Source of the DNA: Chloroflexota bacterium
GTDB taxonomy: Bacteria > Chloroflexota > Dehalococcoidia > RBG-13-53-26
Direction: 5' to 3'
Length of the DNA: 5,782 nt
Assembly (NCBI GenBank): GCA_030616195.1
Contig: JAUWXW010000124.1
Span: 1-5,782, forward strand
Shown: piece after piece, positions 1-3,366 of the stretch
Layout: the number at the start of each line of letters is the position of its first letter
How positions within the stretch are numbered: the first letter of the stretch is position 1
The notes under the pieces: model-generated
Told to the model about the DNA's origin: nothing
The model's input: the letters and a program-made list of their open reading frames with translations, nothing else
Database searches by the model: none
Translations under genes and position numbers: made by a program

Positions 1-711
1 GCAATCACCCACTTCATCCTCCAGAGTCTCGCTGGGCATGCGCCAGTACTCCTGTTGCCATGACACACTACCGTTTGCCAAAGGCAGGTAGGGCGAGCGG
101 CTGTCAGAGTTATACTCGATGTTGTCCACTACCCAGTCGTACATGCGTCGGTAGTCCGCCCATCGCTCATTGACATCGTCAGAGAAACCACCAGTCACTA
201 GCTGGACTCTGGTTGCGACTGCTGCATCGTCAGGGGTGAAGAACAGCTTCTTGTCCTCTGACTCCCCAAGTCTGCGGTTCACCTCGTCCCGTATGCCATC
301 GTACCAAGTCGTCAGTGAATCGTAACTCGTCTGCAGGCTGTCCTTCTCGCTCTGTAGCGCATCCCGTTCAGTTTCGAGCAAATCGTAGCTATCTTGCAGG
401 CTATCCCTTTGAGTACTTAGCTCCTGCATTTGGGTCTGTAGACTCTCATAGTCCTCGTCCAGTTGCCTTTTGGTATCCTCAAGGGAATCATACTTGGCTT
501 GCCAACTAGACGCTTCAGCCTGAAGGCTATCCTTCATACCCTCCAACGTGTCGTATTTGCTCTGCCACTCGTTTTGTTCGACCCATGAACCTCCGAACCA
601 GAGACCAGCGCCAATGCCTAAGACAAGGATCAGAGCAAAAACCTTGCTCAAGCATCCAGAAACACATCCATGTCGCGTCGAGCGCCTCTGGTTGGTTTCA
701 AATAAGGCCAT
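1..711 (-). CDS. Membrane-anchored coiled-coil protein with transglutaminase-like domain (3' end cut by window)
   Basis: Partial gene running off the left edge; 237 codons are present and no stop is reached. Residues 1-22 are basic. Residues about 23-43 form one hydrophobic helix (FALILVLGIGAGLWFGG), read as an uncleaved membrane anchor with the C-terminus outside. Residues about 47-145 are heptad coiled coil rich in YDSL and DSLQ motifs. From about 160 the sequence becomes globular (MYDWVVDNIEY, then YWRMPSETLEDEVGDC). This resembles the start of a transglutaminase/protease-like core, where Cys in the G-D-C motif is the nucleophile. That Cys (237) is the last codon in the window, so the His and Asp of the triad cannot be checked. 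ATG at 711 is chosen because GGGAGG lies 8 bases upstream. Enzyme activity (peptidase, transglutaminase or none) and substrate are unknown. The gene is divergent from the EthD gene. The architecture is clear; the domain assignment rests on pattern recognition. Confidence 0.85.
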   Translation of the reverse strand, partial: MALFETNQRRSTRHGCVSGCLSKVFALILVLGIGAGLWFGGSWVEQNEWQSKYDTLEGMKDSLQAEASSWQAKYDSLEDTKRQLDEDYESLQTQMQELSTQRDSLQDSYDLLETERDALQSEKDSLQTSYDSLTTWYDGIRDEVNRRLGESEDKKLFFTPDDAAVATRVQLVTGGFSDDVNERWADYRRMYDWVVDNIEYNSDSRSPYLPLANGSVSWQQEYWRMPSETLEDEVGDC

Positions 712-718
712 CACTGTT

Positions 719-725
719 ACCTCCC
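719..725 (-). promoter_or_regulatory. Ribosome binding site of the coiled-coil/transglutaminase-like gene
   Basis: Read on the minus strand, GGGAGGT sits about 8 bases before ATG at 711. This is a near-ideal Shine-Dalgarno match and it fixes the start codon of the divergent gene. Confidence 0.8.
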
Positions 726-741
726 AAGATTGCCTAATCTT
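726..741 (-). repeat. Small palindrome next to the ribosome binding site
   Basis: AAGATT and AATCTT form a perfect 6-bp inverted repeat with a 4-base loop, directly abutting the Shine-Dalgarno site of the minus-strand gene. It could be a weak RNA hairpin in the leader or a protein-binding site, but six AT-rich pairs are also plausible by chance. Confidence 0.4.
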
Positions 742-882
742 GACTTTCCGTATCCGTGACTGCATGTCAAGTGACACATTGTTGGATGTCATCGTACACC
801 TGGCCTGGGCTATTGGCAACTGCCAGAGCACGCGTCTCGACGTGGCATCCTCCTGGTGACACCTTCATTGCCTGGCCCATAG

Positions 883-912
883 TTGAAAACGGGAAATGCT
901 CCGCGATACACT
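883..912 (+). promoter_or_regulatory. Tentative sigma-A-type promoter for the EthD-family gene
   Basis: TTGAAA at 883-888 (5 of 6 to the -35 consensus) is followed after 18 bases by TACACT at 907-912 (4 of 6 to the -10 consensus). Transcription would begin near 919, inside the left arm of the 911-951 inverted repeat. The match is modest and unsupported by other data. Confidence 0.3.
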
Positions 913-951
913 ATGGAAGTCCGTTTGAAGCGCACATACGGGCTTCCATAG
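911..951. repeat. 41-base inverted repeat (14-bp arms) upstream of the EthD-family gene
   Basis: The left arm at 911-924 (CTATGGAAGTCCGT) and the right arm at 938-951 (ACGGGCTTCCATAG) pair along 14 positions. Nine outer pairs are perfect, one is a G.T wobble, then four more pair, with a 13-base loop. No T-tract follows on either strand, so it does not look like an ordinary intrinsic terminator. It lies 71 bases before the EthD start and overlaps the -10 of the tentative promoter, which would fit an operator or a leader hairpin. It could also be a copy of a dispersed palindromic repeat. Confidence 0.75.
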
Positions 952-1006
952 GGGCGATTGATTGGCCGGGACGTAGTCCCTGTCCTGAGTGCCCAATTTT
1001 TCCTTA

Positions 1007-1016
1007 AAGGAGGTGA
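1007..1016 (+). promoter_or_regulatory. Ribosome binding site deciding the EthD-family start
   Basis: AAGGAGGTGA is complementary to the 3' end of 16S rRNA over ten bases. GGAGG is 9 bases from ATG at 1023 but only 3 bases from the in-frame GTG at 1017, so ATG 1023 is preferred. Confidence 0.85.
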
Positions 1017-1022
1017 GTGAAC

Positions 1023-1361
1023 ATGATCAAGACTGTGGCGTTTATTAAGAGGAAGGCAGGCGTTTCACGGGAGGAGTTTGCCAGGCACTACGAGGAAGTG
1101 CATGCGCCGCTGGCGCTAAAGACTCTCCCCAATTTCAAGAAGTACGTGCGGAACCACATTGTCATGGCTTTCAGTGGTGAGGAACCAGACTTCGATTGCA
1201 TAACGGAGTTCTGGTTTGACAGCATGGAGGCGGCTCAAGAGGTCCAGGAGGTCGTAGCCTCGGATGCTGGCAAGCCCATCCGTGATGACGAGCTGACCTT
1301 CATGGACACCAGCTATCGGGTCGCCTACCTTGTTGACGAGAAGGTCTCCGATTTACCGTGA
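1023..1361 (+). CDS. EthD-family dimeric alpha/beta-barrel protein
   Basis: A complete 112-residue protein. The opening (MIKTVAFIKRKAGVSREEF) and the HYEEVHAPLA segment at residues 22-31, with His27, match the usual pattern of EthD-domain proteins. These are small ferredoxin-like folds that dimerise into an alpha/beta barrel. The first beta strand (MIKTVAFIKR), the helix after 'SREEF', the strand around 'ITEFWFDS' and a C-terminal strand (SYRVAYLVDE) fit that fold. There is no signal peptide or membrane segment, so it should be cytoplasmic. EthD was named from an ether-degradation gene cluster, but most members have no proven reaction; some related barrels bind or turn over small ligands. No catabolic partner gene is visible here, so the substrate is unknown. 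It appears monocistronic, with the next gene more than 400 bases away across a repeat. Confidence 0.88.
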   Translation: MIKTVAFIKRKAGVSREEFARHYEEVHAPLALKTLPNFKKYVRNHIVMAFSGEEPDFDCITEFWFDSMEAAQEVQEVVASDAGKPIRDDELTFMDTSYRVAYLVDEKVSDLP

Positions 1362-1461
1362 GACCCTTGGGCAGTACGATGCCGCCGATGACGTGAGCCT
1401 GGCCTGAAAGACGAAGCTCTCTTCCCGGCTCCTTTCCTTGTCATTGCGAGGAGCGTAGCGA

Positions 1462-1527
1462 CGAAGCAATCTCGGGGTGGGGTGAAAAGGACGAAGCGAT
1501 GTAGTTGCCCCCCACCAGATTGCTTCG
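1462..1527. repeat. Long imperfect hairpin inside the composite repeat
   Basis: CGAAGCAATCT (1462-1472) pairs perfectly with AGATTGCTTCG (1517-1527). After a 3-base bulge, GGTGGGG (1476-1482) pairs with CCCCACC (1510-1516). This gives 18 pairs around a 27-base loop. No T-run follows, so it reads as repeat-element structure rather than a terminator. Confidence 0.7.
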
Positions 1528-1602
1528 CTGAGCCTGTCCTGAGCGGCGCGAGATTCTTCAGTCGCTGTCGCCTTAGGCGACCCTTTGGAGACCTGCGGCG
1601 AC

Positions 1603-1650
1603 CTCAGAATGACACAAAACCAAGGGCTCAGAATGACACAAAGCGAAGGG
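1603..1650. repeat. Two tandem 24-bp repeats
   Basis: Units at 1603-1626 and 1627-1650 both begin CTCAGAATGACACAAA and end AAGGG, and differ at 2 of 24 positions. A third, partial and more divergent start (CTCGCAATGACA) follows at 1651 and doubles as the right terminal inverted repeat of the larger element. Confidence 0.8.
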
Positions 1651-1663
1651 CTCGCAATGACAT

Positions 1664-1704
1664 CCCAGAATACAGATTCTCTAAAGTCAATCGCTGATTC
1701 TGGG
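1664..1704. repeat. Hairpin just outside the composite repeat
   Basis: CCCAGAAT (1664-1671) pairs with ATTCTGGG (1697-1704), and after a one-base bulge CAG (1673-1675) pairs with CTG (1694-1696). The loop is 18 bases. It lies upstream of the dnaJ operon promoter. It has no T-tract, so its role as a terminator for upstream transcription is unproven. Confidence 0.45.
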
Positions 1705-1717
1705 GTCTTCCAGGCGC

Positions 1718-1746
1718 TTGCATACTGGCGCTGTTTGCGCTAAAAT
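1718..1746 (+). promoter_or_regulatory. Sigma-A-type promoter of the zinc-ribbon/dnaJ operon
   Basis: TAAAAT at 1741-1746 matches the -10 consensus at 5 of 6 positions. TTGCAT at 1718-1723, 17 bases upstream, gives a weaker -35 (3 of 6). The predicted start site falls inside the CIRCE palindrome that begins one base after the -10, the usual arrangement for HrcA repression. Position relative to CIRCE is the strongest support. Confidence 0.55.
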
Positions 1747-1777
1747 AATTAGCACTCTCGACGCGAGAGTGCTAATT
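1747..1777 (+). promoter_or_regulatory. CIRCE element (HrcA operator)
   Basis: TTAGCACTC (1749-1757), nine bases, then GAGTGCTAA (1767-1775) is an exact match to the CIRCE consensus. The symmetry extends beyond it: the arms are 14 bp each (1747-1760 and 1764-1777) with only three bases, ACG, between them. CIRCE is bound by the heat-shock repressor HrcA, normally upstream of groESL or hrcA-grpE-dnaK operons. Here it lies directly after the -10 of the promoter and 27 bases before the zinc-ribbon gene, so that gene and dnaJ should be derepressed on heat or protein-folding stress. It could also act as a 5' leader hairpin in the RNA. Confidence 0.96.
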
Positions 1778-1790
1778 GTGTAGATCGCTT

Positions 1791-1796
1791 GGGAGG
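1791..1796 (+). promoter_or_regulatory. Ribosome binding site deciding a TTG start
   Basis: GGGAGG ends 7 bases before TTG at 1804 and overlaps the earlier in-frame TTG at 1789, ruling out the earlier start. The protein then begins MPVYEYKC, the usual FmdB-family N-terminus. Confidence 0.8.
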
Positions 1797-1803
1797 TGCG
1801 ACC

Positions 1804-2097
1804 TTGCCTGTTTATGAGTATAAGTGCACGAAATGTTTTCACCAATTCGAGTTGAAGAGGAGTTTCGGTGAAGACTCCAGCGCTCCTTGCCCTATATGTG
1901 AGGGGGAGGGTCGCCGCCTTTTCTCCCCGGTGCCCATAATCTTTAAGGGCTCGGGGTTTTATGTTACGGACAACAGGGCCAAAAACGGCAACTTAGGGGG
2001 GGATGCTAGGTCGAAACAGGATGACAAGGGGTCTCATATCAAGGCATCTGAAGACAAGGGGTTTGATGACAAGGTATCTAAGGAAGGGTCTGAATAG
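1804..2097 (+). CDS. FmdB-family zinc-ribbon protein under CIRCE control
   Basis: A 97-residue protein starting at TTG 1804. Residues 1-32 form a compact zinc ribbon: MPVYEYKC followed by CTKC (Cys8, Cys11) and CPIC (Cys29, Cys32), four Cys that should hold one zinc. The segment to about residue 56 (RRLFSPVPIIFKGSGFYVTD) is the standard FmdB-family ending. The rest (about 57-97) is a highly charged, probably disordered tail with loosely repeated DDKGS / EDKGFDDKVSKEG motifs. The family name comes from a putative regulator in formamidase operons; biochemical function is generally unknown. It is the first gene after a promoter and CIRCE element, and dnaJ begins 17 bases after its stop, so both are probably co-transcribed. 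A role in stress response or as a chaperone accessory is inferred from context only. Confidence 0.9.
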   Translation: MPVYEYKCTKCFHQFELKRSFGEDSSAPCPICEGEGRRLFSPVPIIFKGSGFYVTDNRAKNGNLGGDARSKQDDKGSHIKASEDKGFDDKVSKEGSE

Positions 2098-2114
2098 AGG
2101 TCAGTGAGAGGGTC

Positions 2115-3227
2115 ATGGCTAGGCGGGATTACTATGAGATTCTTGGGATAGACAAGGGTGCTGACGAAGCCGCTTTGAAGAAGGCCTATCGCGGCCTGGC
2201 CATGAAGTATCACCCGGACAGGAATCCCGGCGATGCTGCGGCGGCAGAGAAGATGAAAGAGTTAAATGAGGCCTATGCTGTCCTGAGCAACGGGGAAAAG
2301 AGAAGACTATATGATACCTATGGTCACGCCGGACTGGAGGGCCTCACTCAAGAGGACATATTCAGGGGGGTCGATTTCGGCAGCATCTTTGGTGATCTCT
2401 TCGGCGGAGGCTTTGGTTTTGGTGAAAGCATCTTCGACACCTTCTTTGGCAGGCGGAGATCAGGGAGAGCCAGGCGAGCACGAAGGGGCGCTGATTTACG
2501 ATATGACCTGGCCGTTGAACTGGAGGACGTGGTGTTTGGCAAGGAGGAGGAGATAGAGATTTCCAGGATGGAAACCTGTCGCGCTTGCAATGGAGTCGGG
2601 GCGAAGGAAGATGGCGTGAAGGAATGTGAAGCTTGCCATGGTTCAGGACAGTCGATAACCGAGCAGCGGTCGGGCTCCAGCTTATTTCGCCAGATTACCG
2701 CCTGTGGCAGGTGTAGAGGCAGGGGCAGGATCATAGTGGACCCCTGTGGTGAGTGTGAAGGTAAGGGCTCTATAGACAAGAAGAAGGAGATATCTGTTCA
2801 GATACCGAAAGGTGCTGACACGGGGTATGCCATAAGGGTTGAGGGGGAGGGGGAGCCCGGGATGGATGGGGCGGAGAGCGGCGATCTGTACGTTGTGTTG
2901 ACAGTGGAGGTACATCCTGTTTTTGAACGTCATGGCGATGATGTTTACGTAGTTAAAGAGATTGGTTTTCCTCGAGCGGCGCTGGGAGGGGAACTGCAAG
3001 ATATCCCCGGTTTAGAAGGTGATCTGAAGCTCGATGTCCCTGAGGGGACGCAGAGCGGGAGGGTATTGAGGATAGTGAACAAAGGAATCCCCCACCTGAA
3101 CAACTATGGCAGAGGGGACGAATACGTGGTGCTAAAAGTGGTAACTCCTACAGGTTTGGGCGAGGAAGAGAAGGAGTTACTGAGGAAGTTTCAGGACTCG
3201 AGAAGTAAGCGCGCTGACTCACCCTAA
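2115..3227 (+). CDS. dnaJ: Molecular chaperone DnaJ (type A Hsp40)
   Basis: A complete 370-residue cytoplasmic co-chaperone, close to the usual length of about 375. It delivers unfolded proteins to DnaK and stimulates DnaK ATPase. The J domain (about 4-70) has the essential HPD at 33-35. A Gly/Phe-rich region follows at about 83-112 (FGDLFGGGFGFG), then an Arg-rich patch (RRRSGRARRARR, 113-124). The zinc-binding domain has all four CxxCxGxG motifs intact (C155-G162, C171-G178, C197-G204, C211-G218). The C-terminal substrate-binding domains run from about 219 to 350 (GFPRAALGGE at 284-293, GKGSI and NKGIPHLNNYGRGDEYV). The start MARRDYYEILGI is canonical, although the upstream GAGAGGG (2106-2112) sits unusually close to ATG; coupling with the preceding gene may help. 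It is second gene in the CIRCE operon. dnaK and grpE are not next to it. Confidence 0.97.
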   Translation: MARRDYYEILGIDKGADEAALKKAYRGLAMKYHPDRNPGDAAAAEKMKELNEAYAVLSNGEKRRLYDTYGHAGLEGLTQEDIFRGVDFGSIFGDLFGGGFGFGESIFDTFFGRRRSGRARRARRGADLRYDLAVELEDVVFGKEEEIEISRMETCRACNGVGAKEDGVKECEACHGSGQSITEQRSGSSLFRQITACGRCRGRGRIIVDPCGECEGKGSIDKKKEISVQIPKGADTGYAIRVEGEGEPGMDGAESGDLYVVLTVEVHPVFERHGDDVYVVKEIGFPRAALGGELQDIPGLEGDLKLDVPEGTQSGRVLRIVNKGIPHLNNYGRGDEYVVLKVVTPTGLGEEEKELLRKFQDSRSKRADSP

Positions 3228-3252
3228 ATCAGCCATTGCCCCTCTTTCCCAT

Positions 3253-3300
3253 AGGGCGGGTGCTTCGCTCGCCAGGGGCGAATCTTCGATCACCCGCCCT
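3253..3300. repeat. GC-rich hairpin between convergent dnaJ and cyclase genes
   Basis: AGGGCGGGTG (3253-3262) pairs perfectly with CACCCGCCCT (3291-3300). A second inverted repeat lies inside the 28-base loop: TCGCC (3269-3273) with GGCGA (3277-3281), separated by AGG. The structure is symmetric and lies between two converging genes, 26 bases past the dnaJ stop and 67 bases past the cyclase stop. It might stop transcription from both sides, but no T-run follows on either strand. A dispersed palindromic repeat is an equal possibility. A weaker repeat GGGCT/AGCCC follows at 3301-3322. Confidence 0.6.
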
Positions 3301-3366
3301 GGGCTGGCAGGGGACAGAGCCCATGCCCTACGCTTCCAAACTTCAATCGCCACTCTCGGGACTGAG

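Larger units (their letters stand above)
712..1022. other. Divergent intergenic region
   Basis: About 310 bases separate the two divergent genes. The open frames here on the plus strand have no ribosome binding sites and no recognisable protein content, so I treat the region as non-coding. It holds small palindromes near 726-741 and 765-776 on the side of the minus-strand gene. On the plus-strand side it holds a tentative promoter, a long hairpin at 911-951 and a perfect Shine-Dalgarno site just before 1023. Confidence 0.6.
1439..1662. repeat. 224-bp composite intergenic repeat with 12-bp terminal inverted repeats
   Basis: TGTCATTGCGAG at 1439-1450 is exactly inverted as CTCGCAATGACA at 1651-1662. 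Between these ends lie an imperfect long hairpin (1462-1527), a small hairpin GTCGCC-TTA-GGCGAC (1567-1581) and a 24-bp tandem duplication (1603-1650). GACGAAGC also recurs at 1410, 1460 and 1490. From memory, sequences of the style GCGAGGAGCG...GCGACGAAGCAATCTC are scattered between genes in several bacterial groups, including uncultured Chloroflexota. This therefore looks like a non-autonomous palindromic element or several nested copies. There is no transposase and no obvious target duplication at its ends. Confidence 0.75.
1362..1717. other. Non-coding stretch carrying composite repeats
   Basis: No believable gene is present. Positions 1362-1438 show nothing I recognise, and no clear terminator follows the EthD-family gene. 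From 1439 to 1704 the sequence is dense with inverted and direct repeats, described separately. One open frame here (1482-1697) consists of repeat sequence and is not a gene. Confidence 0.7.

Noticed and set aside
742..770. Possible promoter for the transglutaminase-like gene: TTGACA at 770-765 on the minus strand
   Set aside because: The -35 is perfect, but at 16-18 bases downstream the best -10 (GAAAGT) matches only 3 of 6 positions.
315..1007. Plus-strand open frames at 315-509, 548-859 and 756-1007
   Set aside because: The first and most of the second lie opposite the well-supported coiled-coil gene. None has a ribosome binding site or recognisable protein content, and the last two overlap each other in different frames.
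1001..1011. Palindrome TCCTTAAAGGA overlapping the EthD ribosome binding site
   Set aside because: As RNA it leaves at most three pairs around a five-base loop, too weak to hide the ribosome binding site.
1439..1662. CRISPR array
   Set aside because: Only two adjacent 24-bp units without spacers are present, and no cas gene is nearby.
1482..1697. Plus-strand 71-codon open frame
   Set aside because: It consists of the composite repeat; the repeated 'QNDTK' peptides are translations of the 24-bp tandem units, and no ribosome binding site precedes it.
2311..2999. Open frames on both strands inside dnaJ
   Set aside because: They are out-of-frame shadows of an intact DnaJ with all expected motifs.
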